This document shows positions 7,834 through 16,607 of a stretch of DNA of 64,000 nt, one piece after another. The DNA comes from JAJPKK01 sp963802745. Its GTDB lineage: Bacteria; Pseudomonadota; Alphaproteobacteria; Rhizobiales; Xanthobacteraceae. The translations under genes were made by a program, and so were the position numbers. The DNA is taken from the NCBI GenBank assembly GCA_963802745.1, contig CAWDKL010000047.1, positions 34,492 through 98,491 of the forward strand, in the 5' to 3' direction. The notes below the pieces were generated by a model. It ran no database searches, was not told where the DNA came from, and saw nothing but the letters and a program-made list of their open reading frames with translations. Position 1 is the stretch's first letter. Each line of letters starts with the position of its first letter.

Positions 7834-9198
7834 TTACGCCTCGATCCGCGCGGCGGGATTGGGCTCCGCCTGCCCCGGCCCGAACGCGGTGTCCGGCAAC
7901 GGCAGGCCATAATGCTCGCGCAACGTCGTGCCCTCATAGGCAGTGCGGAACAGTCCGCGCCGCTGCAGGAGCGGGATGACCTCGGTGCTGAACACGTCGA
8001 GCATCGCGGGCAGTACCGGCGGCATGATGTTGAAGCCGTCGGCGGCGCCGTCGCGGAACCAATCCTCAATGATGTCGGCGATCTGCTCCGGCGTGCCGGC
8101 GGCGGTGAAATGCCCACGCGCGCCGGAGAGATAGGCCAACAGCTCCCGCAGCGTCGGCTTATCGCGCCGCACCAAATTGAGGATCACCTCGGTGCGGCTG
8201 CGCGCCGCCTCCACGGTCGAGGGCGGCGGAAAATCCTCCGGCGTCAGCGGGCGGTCGAGCGGGAGGTGGGAGAAATCGTGCCCGCCGAACCGGCCCGACA
8301 GCCGCTTGCGACCGACTTCCGGGTCGGACAGGGCGTTGATTTCGTGCACCAGGCGCTGCGCCTCCGCCTCGGTCGATCCGATCATCGGACTTAGGCCCGG
8401 CAATATCAGCACCCGCTCGGGAGCGCGGCCCTCGGCGGCGACCAGAGCCTTCAAGTCGGCGTAAAAGGCTTGCGCGGTCGCCTTCTCCATGTGGGCGGTG
8501 AACACCGCCTCTGCATGGCGCGCCGCGAACCGGCGCCCGGTATCGGATGAACCTGCCTGCACCAGCACGGGCCGCCCCTGGGGGCAGCGCGGCATGTTCA
8601 GCGGCCCGGTAACCTGGTAGTACTGTCCCTTATGATTGATAGGCCGGATACGGTCGGCCTTCGCGTAGAGCCCGCCGGCACGGTCATCGAGGACGGCATC
8701 CGCGGCCCAGCTGTCCCACAGCGCGGTGACGACCGCCATGAATTCTTCGCCGCGGGCATAGCGTTCCGCATGGCTGAGCTGACCGGAGTCGCCGAAATTG
8801 CCGGCCGCGGTCGCCAGCCAGGATGTAACAATATTCCAGCCGATGCGCCCATTGCTGATGTGATCGAGCGAGGCGAACTGCCGGGCGAGGTTGAACGGCT
8901 CCGTGTAGGTGGTCGATGCGGTGGCGATCATCCCGATGCGGCTGGTCGCGACCGCCATCGCGGCCAGCGTGGTGATCGGCTCAAGCCAGCTGCGGGCGGC
9001 TTGGGCCACGTCCTCGCCGAGCGCCAGCTGATCGGCCAGGAAGATGGAATTGAACAGTGCCGCCTCGGCGCGCTGCGCCAAATCCTGGTAGTAGCGGATA
9101 TCCGTGAGCGGGAGCTTTGAGGCGGCCGGATGCCGCCACGACGCCTCGTGGTGCCCGCGGCTGTGGATGAACAGGTTGAGATGCAGCTGCCGTTTCAT
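7834..9198 (-). CDS. LLM-class flavin-dependent monooxygenase (NtaA/SnaA/DszA group)
   Basis: 454 residues from the ATG at 9198 (MKRQLHLNLFIHSRGHHEAS); the longer frame upstream lacks homology. The TIM-barrel features are clear: SIFLADQLAL, ISNGRIGWNIVTSW, a conserved HAERYARGEEF, and VLVQAGSSDTGRRFAA near the FMN site. NtaA/SnaA/DszA enzymes use reduced FMN from a separate reductase to oxidise substrates such as nitrilotriacetate, sulphones or alkanesulphonates. The substrate here is unknown, and no flavin reductase lies nearby. It is divergent from the secreted-protein gene at 9539. With the transporters and secreted proteins around it, it suggests a catabolic region. Confidence 0.88.
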   Translation of the reverse strand: MKRQLHLNLFIHSRGHHEASWRHPAASKLPLTDIRYYQDLAQRAEAALFNSIFLADQLALGEDVAQAARSWLEPITTLAAMAVATSRIGMIATASTTYTEPFNLARQFASLDHISNGRIGWNIVTSWLATAAGNFGDSGQLSHAERYARGEEFMAVVTALWDSWAADAVLDDRAGGLYAKADRIRPINHKGQYYQVTGPLNMPRCPQGRPVLVQAGSSDTGRRFAARHAEAVFTAHMEKATAQAFYADLKALVAAEGRAPERVLILPGLSPMIGSTEAEAQRLVHEINALSDPEVGRKRLSGRFGGHDFSHLPLDRPLTPEDFPPPSTVEAARSRTEVILNLVRRDKPTLRELLAYLSGARGHFTAAGTPEQIADIIEDWFRDGAADGFNIMPPVLPAMLDVFSTEVIPLLQRRGLFRTAYEGTTLREHYGLPLPDTAFGPGQAEPNPAARIEA

Positions 9199-9538
9199 GA
9201 GATCGCCCTTGGTGCCCGCGGTTCCACGCGCCACCCGCTTATTCAGCCGACTCGACGCCCTTGGCAACCACGATCCGCCACGCTTCAGGCCGCGCGGCGA
9301 AATCTATGCGCCGTACGAACCGATCGAAGGACCACACCCTGCCGTCACCCCTCTTCCATGAATATCGGCAATCGCTATAGATTCCCCGGAAGCTCCCGGA
9401 GGTGCCGAAGTCTTCGGCTCGGAAACGCCCCGGAATTCGGTACGAAACAACCTGTCCGCCGCGCGCTTATGCGGCCGGAACCGCGCTTAACCTCGGCACC
9501 GCCGAGATTAATGGCACATACAAGGACGATGATGATCC
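9199..9538. promoter_or_regulatory. Divergent intergenic region between the LLM monooxygenase and a secreted-protein gene
   Basis: 340 bases without a gene. It must carry the promoters of both flanking genes. A small perfect hairpin, GCCGAA / TTCGGC with a 3-base loop, lies at 9404-9418. No operator could be assigned. Confidence 0.35.
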
Positions 9539-10405
9539 ATGACCAAGCATTGGCAACGTACGCTCGGTTCCATCGCGCACGCGGTGGCGCTGCTGACCGC
9601 GGTCGGCGGCGCGCAGGCGTTCGATGACACGAAATATCCCGACCTGAAGGGTCAATGGGAGCGGTTCATCATCCGCGGGGTCACCGGCCAGTTCGACCAG
9701 ACCAAGCCGATGGGGCGCGGGCAAGGGGCGCCGCTGACGCCCGAGTACCAGGCCATTTTCGAGGCGAGCCTTGCGGATCAGGCGACCGGCGGACATGGCG
9801 CCGGCATCGACCACGCCAAATGCATCGCGGCCGGCATGCCCTTCATGATGATTGCATTCCGGCCGCTGGAATTCGTCGTTACCCCGCAGCTGACCTACAT
9901 CATCATCGCGGACTACGACCCGCTGCGTCGCATCTTTACCGATGGGCGCGATTGGCCAAAGGTCATCGAGCCCACCTATGCGGGCTATTCGATCGGGAAA
10001 TGGGTCGATACCGACGGCGACGGCACCTACGACGTGTTGGAGGTCGAGACCCGCGGTTTCAAGGGCCCGCGCATCTACGACATCAGTGGAATACCTCTGC
10101 ACCACGACAACCAGTCCATCTTCAAGGAGCGCATCTATCTCGATAAAGCCGACCAGAATCTCATTCATGATGAAATGACGGTGATCGACAATGCTCTGAC
10201 GCGGCCATGGACCATCGACAAGCGATATATTCGCACCAGCAAAAACCCGGCGGAATGGCCGGAATCGAGCTGCCCGGAAAATAACACGCAAATCTTCGTG
10301 GGCACGGAAAACTACTATGTGAGCGGCGATGGCTATTTGATGCCGTCCAAAAAGGGACAGGCAGCGCCGGATTTGCGCTATTTCGATCGGTCTGAAAAGC
10401 GGTGA
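9539..10405 (+). CDS. Secreted protein of unknown function (family member 2)
   Basis: 288 residues with a signal peptide of about 27 residues (cleavage near GAQA). The mature protein has AFDDTKYPDLKGQW at its start, then APLTPEYQAIFEASLADQ, PLEFVVTPQLTYI, RRIFTDGRDWP, YAGYSIGKWVDTDGDGTYD, LEVETRGFKGPR, RPWTIDKRY and a terminal YYVSGDGYLMPSKKGQ. These blocks recur almost position for position in the products of 10590-11444 and 15551-16462. The DTDGDGTYD loop resembles a short calcium-binding loop. Single cysteines at KCIAAGMP and SSCPEN could pair. No enzyme family is recognised. AAGGA lies upstream of the start. Confidence 0.75.
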   Translation: MTKHWQRTLGSIAHAVALLTAVGGAQAFDDTKYPDLKGQWERFIIRGVTGQFDQTKPMGRGQGAPLTPEYQAIFEASLADQATGGHGAGIDHAKCIAAGMPFMMIAFRPLEFVVTPQLTYIIIADYDPLRRIFTDGRDWPKVIEPTYAGYSIGKWVDTDGDGTYDVLEVETRGFKGPRIYDISGIPLHHDNQSIFKERIYLDKADQNLIHDEMTVIDNALTRPWTIDKRYIRTSKNPAEWPESSCPENNTQIFVGTENYYVSGDGYLMPSKKGQAAPDLRYFDRSEKR

Positions 10406-10589
10406 GATCGGTGCGTGATCCCGCGTCCTCCACATTGACCGAACGGCTGCGCCAAAACGCCCTCGGTTTCCCGTGCGGCCCAGAGAACCCCCACGGGCCT
10501 ATCTGGCGTCCGCCGCCGCAAAACCCCCGATGCACCGGCTCATCGAAATGCACCCAATCGACCACCGCCGCCTGACGAAAGAAAGATCG

Positions 10590-11444
10590 ATGCTGTGTCG
10601 TAAACTGATCGTCCCCATGGTCCTTTCGGCGCTGTCGAGCGCCGCAGCGACCCACGCATTCGCCTTGGATGAAGCCAAATATCCGGACTGGTCCGGCTGG
10701 TGGCGTGTGATCGGGGGTAACCGATGGGATGCCACAAAACCGCAGCGCCGCGGGCAGAACCCGCCGCTGACGGCGGAATATCAAGCGATTTTCGAGGCCA
10801 GCATCGCCGACCAGGACGCCGGCGGGCAGGGCAACGATATGCGCTACCGGTGCCTTCCGGCCGGGATGCCGCGGGTGATGACGGCAATCTTCCCGTTCGA
10901 ATTCGTGATCTTGCCGAAACTCACTTACATCCTGTTCGAAAGCGCGATGCCGCGCCGCATCTTTACCGACGGACGCGATTTCAGCCGATGGCCGAAACCC
11001 AATGCGGAACCGGCTTTCGTGGGCTACTCGATCGGCAAATGGATCGATGCGGACGGCGACGGCCGCTATGACACGCTGGAGGTCGAGACCCGCCACATGA
11101 AGGGGCCGCGCGCCATGGATCAGAGCGGACTGCCCCTTCACGAGGACAACGCCACGATCGTGAAGGAGCGGCTCTATCGCGATAAGACCGACACGAATTT
11201 GCTGCACGACGAGGTTACGACCATCGACGATGCCTTCACCGAGCCGTGGACAGTAAAGAAGAGTTTCCGCCGCGAACCCGAAGATCGGGATTGGGTCGAA
11301 AATGTTTGCGAGGAGGGTAACAATTATGTGGGGATCGGCAAGGAGATTTATTACCTCAGCGGCGACGGCAAGTTGATGCCGGCCAAGAAGGATCAGGAAC
11401 CACCGGATCTCAGCTATTTCAAGCGCGGCACGACGCAGAAGTGA
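10590..11444 (+). CDS. Secreted protein of unknown function (family member 3)
   Basis: 284 residues from the ATG at 10590 (MLCRKLIVPMVLSALSSAAA). I preferred this over the ATG 39 codons upstream because it gives a normal signal peptide (cleavage near THAFA). The blocks LDEAKYPDWSGWW, PPLTAEYQAIFEASIADQ, RRIFTDGRDF, VGYSIGKWIDADGDGRYD, LEVETRHMKGPR, EPWTVKKSFRR and YYLSGDGKLMPAKKDQ match its neighbour at 9539, which lies upstream on the same strand. It is therefore a tandem paralogue. The presumed acidic loop DADGDGRYD is kept. Function is unknown. Confidence 0.75.
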   Translation: MLCRKLIVPMVLSALSSAAATHAFALDEAKYPDWSGWWRVIGGNRWDATKPQRRGQNPPLTAEYQAIFEASIADQDAGGQGNDMRYRCLPAGMPRVMTAIFPFEFVILPKLTYILFESAMPRRIFTDGRDFSRWPKPNAEPAFVGYSIGKWIDADGDGRYDTLEVETRHMKGPRAMDQSGLPLHEDNATIVKERLYRDKTDTNLLHDEVTTIDDAFTEPWTVKKSFRREPEDRDWVENVCEEGNNYVGIGKEIYYLSGDGKLMPAKKDQEPPDLSYFKRGTTQK

Positions 11445-11537
11445 TTGCGGATCGGGTCCGCACCACGCATGTGATCGCACCGGATTCGGCGCGGAAAATC
11501 CGCGCCGGCCGCCGCCCACACTCGCCCTCGTCCCGCC

Positions 11538-12014
11538 TCACTGCACGTAGCGCAGTTCCATCCCGGTCACGCCGAGTGCCAGATTGACGCCGATCTGGCC
11601 TTCCACGGAAAGCGGTTGCAGCGCGACGGTCCGGTTCGAGCCGCCGATCATGACGTTGGCCCCCACTCCGGCACCGAACGAAGCTTCACCGGTGGCTCCC
11701 ACGTAGTTTCCGGACAGCGCCCCCGGGTAAGCGTCCGTGGACAGAAGCACTCCCCAGACCAGCACGCCTCCGGCGGTGATTCCGACATCGAGGCCGAAGG
11801 TCGTCGTGACGCCTTCATAATCTTGCGGCGGACCGCGATCCGGTTGAAAGCGGCAGCCCATGGTCTGACGCGAACCGACAACCAAACCGATCCCCGGAGA
11901 AAGATTGCACGTGAGCGTACCGAACCGCGCATAGGTCGGCTGCTGAGCAGCAAGCGGTTCGGCCATTGCCAGCAATGCGGTAATAGCCGCAACGGCAGCG
12001 AGGGCCTTCGGCAT
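11538..12014 (-). CDS. DUF992 secreted protein (copy 1)
   Basis: 158 residues from the ATG at 12014 (MPKALAAVAAITALL), with a signal peptide ending near LAAQ. A much longer frame runs through this position, but its N-terminal part is only the shadow of the neighbouring gene. The DUF992 body is FGTLTCNLSPGIGLVVGSRQ, TMGCRF, TTTFGLDVGITAGGVLVW and NYVGATGEASFGAGVGANV. The two cysteines (LTCN and GCRF) probably form a disulphide. These proteins are common in rhizobia and presumed to be outer-membrane or periplasmic; function is unknown. A second copy lies just upstream on the same strand, so the pair arose by tandem duplication. Confidence 0.82.
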   Translation of the reverse strand: MPKALAAVAAITALLAMAEPLAAQQPTYARFGTLTCNLSPGIGLVVGSRQTMGCRFQPDRGPPQDYEGVTTTFGLDVGITAGGVLVWGVLLSTDAYPGALSGNYVGATGEASFGAGVGANVMIGGSNRTVALQPLSVEGQIGVNLALGVTGMELRYVQ

Positions 12015-12187
12015 CGAATTTAATTCCTCCCTTGTTTCAGTGTGGCGGCTAGCGCGCGTATCGCCGCGTGGAATGGCTCGTCTATGGCCCGGCCTCGCGG
12101 CCGGGCTTCGTTTTCGTCGCATTCCCGCCTCGGATCGGTCTGTCGCACTATCCTTCGGCACCGACCCGCTGCTGGCAATGCGTTCGC

Positions 12188-12703
12188 CTACCGGTGGTGC
12201 CGATGCCGGCCGTGCGGCACGATGTCGGGCACATAGCGCAGTTCGATTCCGGTCACGCCGGCCGCCACATTGATTCCGACCGAACCCTCGAGCGACAATG
12301 GCTGCAGCGCCACCGTTTGGTTGCTCGCGCCGACGAGCACATTCGCCCCCGCGCCGACCCCGAACGAGGCCGAGCCGCTCGCTCCCACATAGCTGCCGGC
12401 AAGGGCACCCGGATAGGGATCTAGAGAGGACAAGAGAACCGCCCACACCATCACGCCGCCGGCCGTGACTCCGAGATCGACACCGAGCGTGGTCGTATAC
12501 CCGATGTAATGTTGCGGCCAGCCGCCATGGTCCGGCTGAAACCGGCACGACATCCCCTGACGGCCGCCCAGCACCAAGCCGACGGACGCCGACAGGTTGC
12601 AAGTCAGCAGCCCGGACCTGGCATAGGTCGGCTGGGCTGTAGCCGGTGAAGCCACTATTGCAAGCGCCGCAACCGTGGCCAGCGCACAAAAAAATCTCGA
12701 CAT
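12188..12703 (-). CDS. DUF992 secreted protein (copy 2)
   Basis: 171 residues from the ATG at 12703 (MSRFFCALATVAALAIVASP); the upstream extension of the frame is not conserved. The signal peptide ends at ATAQ. The body repeats the DUF992 pattern of the neighbouring copy: GLLTCNLSASVGLVLGGRQ, SCRFQPDHGG, TTTLGVDLGVTAGGVMVW and GSYVGASGSASFGVG. It carries an extra His/Arg-rich tail (PHGRHRHHR) that the other copy lacks and that might bind metal. The two genes are about 170 bases apart and may form one transcription unit. Confidence 0.82.
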   Translation of the reverse strand: MSRFFCALATVAALAIVASPATAQPTYARSGLLTCNLSASVGLVLGGRQGMSCRFQPDHGGWPQHYIGYTTTLGVDLGVTAGGVMVWAVLLSSLDPYPGALAGSYVGASGSASFGVGAGANVLVGASNQTVALQPLSLEGSVGINVAAGVTGIELRYVPDIVPHGRHRHHR

Positions 12704-12933
12704 TCTGGATTCCCCTCTTCCCCTTGCGCGCTTCGGCGCGCCTTCCGGCGCCCGCGGACGCCGCCGCCATGGGCGCATGTGTCCAAGGCCAAGTTGAGGC
12801 CAAGGCAGTAGTGAGGTAACCTTAATAACCAATGTAGAATCGGCTAGCTTTGACAATGATCAATAAGCTATGGACCATAAGCCGATTCGCTGTTTAACCA
12901 CTGACAGACAGCTTGTCGCCGGGGAATCCAGAC

Positions 12934-13209
12934 ATGAATCAGGTTCGGGCAGTACGCATTCGGCTCATGATCATCGCAGGCGCCTTATCGCTGGGCACCT
13001 TGGCGGCGTGGGCGCCGGCTACCGCGGAGGCACAGGACGCGCGCACCGCCTGCACGCGCGATGCCTTCAGGCTCTGTAGCGATACGATGCCGGATGCCGA
13101 ACGCACCAGGGCCTGCTTGTTCCGCAACCGGGCTTCCGTGAGCCCCGAATGCCGCGCTGGGATGTCAGGCGGCGGAACGTCGGCACGGCGCCGTCACGTC
13201 AGGCATTGA
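12934..13209 (+). CDS. Small secreted cysteine-rich protein
   Basis: 91 residues from the ATG at 12934 (MNQVRAVRIRLMIIAGALSL), with a signal peptide ending near AEAQ. The mature part has the pattern TACTRDAFRLCSDTMPDAE...ACLFRNRASVSPECRAGM: four cysteines within about 40 residues. I have seen this pattern in small secreted rhizobial proteins with the ACxxDAxRLC / ACMxxxRxxLSPxC layout. Two disulphides in the periplasm are likely. No function is known. It is divergent from the DUF992 pair. Confidence 0.65.
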   Translation: MNQVRAVRIRLMIIAGALSLGTLAAWAPATAEAQDARTACTRDAFRLCSDTMPDAERTRACLFRNRASVSPECRAGMSGGGTSARRRHVRH

Positions 13210-13297
13210 CCGCGGCCGGCGCAACGCGATTGCCCTCGGCGGCGGCGTGTGCCGGAGAAGCGCCCGGCATGAGCGCGCGTCCTGCCACGCGCCGCTG

Positions 13298-14584
13298 CTA
13301 TCGACCAACCAGGCCCAGCGAGATCGCCGGGACATAGGTGATCACCATCAGCGTTGCGAAATTGATCAGCATGAACGGTACGACGCCGCGGTAGATCGTG
13401 CCCAGCGGCTGGCCGAAAATTGCCTGCGAGGCGAATAGGTTGAGCCCAAACGGCGGTGTATACATGCCGATCGAGAGATTGACCGCCATGATAATGCCGA
13501 AATGGATGGGGTTGACGCCGGCGGCCTGCACGACTGGGAGCAGCAGCGGCGTCAAGATCATGATGGCGGCCGGCGGTTCCAGGAAGCTGCCGATCAGCAA
13601 CAGCCCGAGATTGACCATCAACAGGACCTGCCACGGCGGCAAATGCAGCGCCGACAGCGCCGCAATCAGGTTCTGCGGAATGCCGCTGGTCGTCAGCAGC
13701 CAGGAATAGATACCGGCCGCGGTGACGACGATCAGGATTTGGGCGATCAGGAACGCGGCCGCAAGGGTGGTGTCCCACAGATCGCGCCAGCCGATGTCGC
13801 GATAGATGAACATCGTTACCACGAAAGAATACACCACCGCAACGCCCGCAGCCTCGGTCGGCGTGAACACGCCGCCGTAAATGCCGCCAAAAATGACGAA
13901 CGGCGTACCGAGGGCCCAGCCGGCCTCCCGGGTGGCGACCCAAATTTTATACCAAGAGGTTCCGACGCTGGCCGTGTCGCCAGCTACGACTTTGCGGGAG
14001 CGGGAATAACACACCACGTAGGCCGCATCGACCAGCCCGATCAGCAGGCTCGGCATAATGCCCGCCGTGAACAACGCGATCGCCGACTGCTGCGCCGACA
14101 TCCCATAGAGGATCATGGATATGGATGGTGGAATTACCACCGCGATGGCTCCGGATGAGGCGATCAGGCCGACCGTGAAGCGATCGTTGTAGCCGCCCGC
14201 CTTCAGGGCCGGATAAACCAGCCGCCCGACGGCCGCGACCGTGCCGACCGCCGTATGGGACATGGCACCGAATAGTTCGGACGACACGATAGTCGTGACC
14301 GGCAGCGCGCCGGGCGCGCTGCCGGTCAGCGCTCGCGTCCAATCGATCACCCGGTTGGCGATGCCGCCCCGGCCCATGATTTCGCCCGCCAGAATGAAGA
14401 ACGGGATCGCCAGCAGCGGGAAATTGTCCAGACTGCCGAACATGTTGGTCTGAATCACCGTAGGCTCCACGTCGGCCACGGTGAGCACGGCGACGAGCGA
14501 GGTGAGCAGCAGGACGAGATAGATCGGAAAGCCGATGCACAGCAGGATCGCCGGCAGGGCGAAATAGACCAGATTCGCTAGCAC
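13298..14584 (-). CDS. dctM: TRAP transporter large permease subunit
   Basis: 428 residues, very hydrophobic with about 12 membrane segments. Family landmarks are PLLAIPFFILAGEIMGRGG, SELFGAMSHTAVGTVAAVG, VVIPPSISMILYG, GGIYGGVFTPTEAAGVAV and FLEPPAAIMILTPLLLP. DctM is the sodium-coupled translocation subunit for carboxylates or similar solutes. It overlaps the upstream dctQ gene by 7 bases, so the two are translationally coupled. The binding protein DctP is not encoded next to them, so the substrate cannot be guessed from context. Confidence 0.92.
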   Translation of the reverse strand: MLANLVYFALPAILLCIGFPIYLVLLLTSLVAVLTVADVEPTVIQTNMFGSLDNFPLLAIPFFILAGEIMGRGGIANRVIDWTRALTGSAPGALPVTTIVSSELFGAMSHTAVGTVAAVGRLVYPALKAGGYNDRFTVGLIASSGAIAVVIPPSISMILYGMSAQQSAIALFTAGIMPSLLIGLVDAAYVVCYSRSRKVVAGDTASVGTSWYKIWVATREAGWALGTPFVIFGGIYGGVFTPTEAAGVAVVYSFVVTMFIYRDIGWRDLWDTTLAAAFLIAQILIVVTAAGIYSWLLTTSGIPQNLIAALSALHLPPWQVLLMVNLGLLLIGSFLEPPAAIMILTPLLLPVVQAAGVNPIHFGIIMAVNLSIGMYTPPFGLNLFASQAIFGQPLGTIYRGVVPFMLINFATLMVITYVPAISLGLVGR

Positions 14585-15072
14585 GGCGGCGGAGCCCGCA
14601 ACGAAACCACAAGGCGGACGGTCACAAGACAGGCGTTGAGTCCAAGGCCGATCGGCACCAGCGCCTGCGGAATGACCATCGGAATCTCTGCCGCCGGGCT
14701 GCGCTGATCGAACTCCGCCAGCATCTGCACCGCGGGCCAGCCGATCCAGATGAGGATGACACAGACTGCAATCATGGTCAGATCAGCCGCGATTTCGAGC
14801 CCCTGGCGCAATCTCGGTGGCGATGCGCGCAGCAACACGTCCATCCGCAACTGCTTACCCTCGTAACCGACGACGGCGTTGCCGAGGAACACCGTTCCGA
14901 CCATCAGAAACAGCATGATTTCCTCGGCCGAGGCGATCGGCTGTAAGAACACATATCGGCCCACAATGTTGGCGAAATTCAGCGCGACTGCGACGAGCAT
15001 GAACACCGCGGTGAGTGCCTGGAGACCGGTAACCAGATATCGTATCGTTGTCATACCGTCGTCATGTTCCAT
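14578..15072 (-). CDS. dctQ: TRAP transporter small permease subunit
   Basis: 164 residues with four membrane segments (LTAVFMLVAVALNFANIVG; EEIMLFLMVGTVFLG; LTMIAVCVILIWIGW; ALVPIGLGLNACLV). The motif NIVGRYVFLQPIASAEEIM is the DctQ signature. In the transporter it supports DctM in the inner membrane. An alternative start six codons later (ATG at 15054) is equally plausible; neither has a strong ribosome site. The gene overlaps dctM. The usual dctP is missing from the neighbourhood. Confidence 0.88.
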   Translation of the reverse strand: MEHDDGMTTIRYLVTGLQALTAVFMLVAVALNFANIVGRYVFLQPIASAEEIMLFLMVGTVFLGNAVVGYEGKQLRMDVLLRASPPRLRQGLEIAADLTMIAVCVILIWIGWPAVQMLAEFDQRSPAAEIPMVIPQALVPIGLGLNACLVTVRLVVSLRAPPPC

Positions 15073-15142
15073 CGCGCGCCGCGTTTTCGAGGGCGTCGGA
15101 TTTAGCGGAGTTCATCGTTGTTGAAGTTCCGATCAATTGGTA

Positions 15143-15243
15143 CGTCATTCCGGGGCGCGGCTGCAAATCCGAGAGCCCCGAACCCATAACTCCCGAAGGT
15201 GCTCATTGGTTCCGGGGCCACTTCTTTGTGCCCCGTAATGACG
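15143..15243. repeat. Intergenic inverted-repeat element, about 100 bp
   Basis: The ends CGTCATTCCGGGGC (15143-15156) and GCCCCGTAATGACG (15230-15243) are inverted copies with one mismatch. This looks like the short palindromic intergenic elements common in rhizobial genomes. It lies in the 478-base gap (15073-15550) between dctQ and the divergent secreted-protein gene. That gap otherwise holds only an AT-richer stretch near 15290-15340 and no gene. A half-site, CCCCGAAATGACG, occurs alone at 17976-17988. Confidence 0.55.
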
Positions 15244-15550
15244 GCCGAGAGGTGTCGATCAAGTCCCCTCAAACAGATTACTTGCAACAAATCGTTACAA
15301 TGGCAGCAAGGCTTATATATCAAAATACCTTTTCATCCAGTATCGGCATTCCTACACCCACGGGGCCAGAATGGAATCTCCGATGGGAGACGTGATGATA
15401 TCGTTGTGACCATGGACATTTGTAAAGCCGGATGGGATGGTACGAAAAATTTCCATCCGCCATGCAAGTCTTGCCTGCATGCGCGGATGGCGTCTGTGCA
15501 CACATGCAAAAGCGCTCGGATCACGGCGTCCGAGGATGGGAAGGATGATC

Positions 15551-16462
15551 ATGCTGCTGCGACGTTCAACCTGCGCTGCCGCCGTTGCGTTGTCCGCTAT
15601 TGTTATGATGGCGGATGCGGTACGGGCGGCCGAAGCCGCGAAATATCCGGACTGGAAGGGCGCGTGGGCGCGGTGGACCCCGCCCAACGCGGGCCGTGAC
15701 CCCGGCAATGGCGGGACCGGCTTTACGGCCGGCGGCCAGCCCTCATTCGATCAGACCAAACCTTGGGGGCCTGGACAGCAAGCGCCGCTCACCCCGGAAT
15801 ATCAAAAGGTGCTTGAGGACAGCATGGCCGATCAGGCCACCGGCGGGGAGGGCAATTTCTTCGACCATGCCGTACGCTGCATGCCCGGCGGCATGCCGCT
15901 GATGACCATCGCCTTCAGGCCCTTGGAATTCGTCGTAACACCGGAAACCACTTATATCCTGATCGGTGGCGCCGAGCACTTCCGCCGCATTTTCACCGAC
16001 GGCCGCGACTGGCCCAAGGATCCCGAACCGACCTATGCGGGCTTTTCGATCGGCCACTGGACCGATGAAGACGGCGACGGCGTCTACGACATGCTCGATG
16101 TCGAAACCCGCGGCCCCTTCAAAGGTCCCCGCGCCTATGATGCCACCGGTCTGCCGCTGCACTTCGACAATCAATCGGTGTTTCACGAGCGGATCCATCG
16201 CGACAAAACCGACCCCACCATCCTGCATGATGAAATCACCGTGTTCGACCACGCGCTGACCCGGCCGTGGACCGTAGACAAGAAATACGTGCTGGTTCCG
16301 AACAAGCGGCCCAACTGGACCGAGGGCTATTGCACCGAAAACCGCTCGATGATCGCCATCGGTGGGGAGAGTTATTTCCTGAGCGGCGACGGCCTGCTAA
16401 TGCCGGTCCGCAAGGGCCAAGCACCACCGGATTTGCGGTACTTCAAGCCGGCGGCGAAGTGA
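15551..16462 (+). CDS. Secreted protein of unknown function (family member 4)
   Basis: 303 residues from the ATG at 15551, which has GGGAAGG 6 bases upstream; an earlier ATG at 15545 sits too close to it. Signal peptide to about residue 25. The mature protein repeats the blocks seen at 9539 and 10590: KYPDWKGAWARW, APLTPEYQKVLEDSMADQ, PLEFVVTPETTYILIGG, RRIFTDGRDWPKDPEPTYAG, TDEDGDGVYDMLDVETRG, RPWTVDKKYV and YFLSGDGLLMPVRKGQAPP. Compared with them it has an insert rich in Gly and Asn (RDPGNGGTGFTAGGQP) near the N-terminus. Two cysteines are kept (RCMPGGMP, YCTENRS). It is divergent from the TRAP genes. Function is unknown. Confidence 0.75.
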   Translation: MLLRRSTCAAAVALSAIVMMADAVRAAEAAKYPDWKGAWARWTPPNAGRDPGNGGTGFTAGGQPSFDQTKPWGPGQQAPLTPEYQKVLEDSMADQATGGEGNFFDHAVRCMPGGMPLMTIAFRPLEFVVTPETTYILIGGAEHFRRIFTDGRDWPKDPEPTYAGFSIGHWTDEDGDGVYDMLDVETRGPFKGPRAYDATGLPLHFDNQSVFHERIHRDKTDPTILHDEITVFDHALTRPWTVDKKYVLVPNKRPNWTEGYCTENRSMIAIGGESYFLSGDGLLMPVRKGQAPPDLRYFKPAAK

Positions 16463-16607
16463 TTTCGCGCCGGCGAAAGCTGCACTGGGATAGACGATAT
16501 CCTCACGATCACGGTGCGTCCCGAGGGTCCCGAGGACGCGATCGGCCAAACTTCACCACGCGCGTGGCGCGCCGCCGACCGGCCTGCCAAACTCCGGCGA
16601 TTGCCGC

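Noticed and set aside
12015..12803. A long N-terminal extension of the first DUF992 gene
   Set aside because: The upstream part of that frame is the shifted shadow of the second DUF992 gene. The signal peptide marks the true start at 12014.
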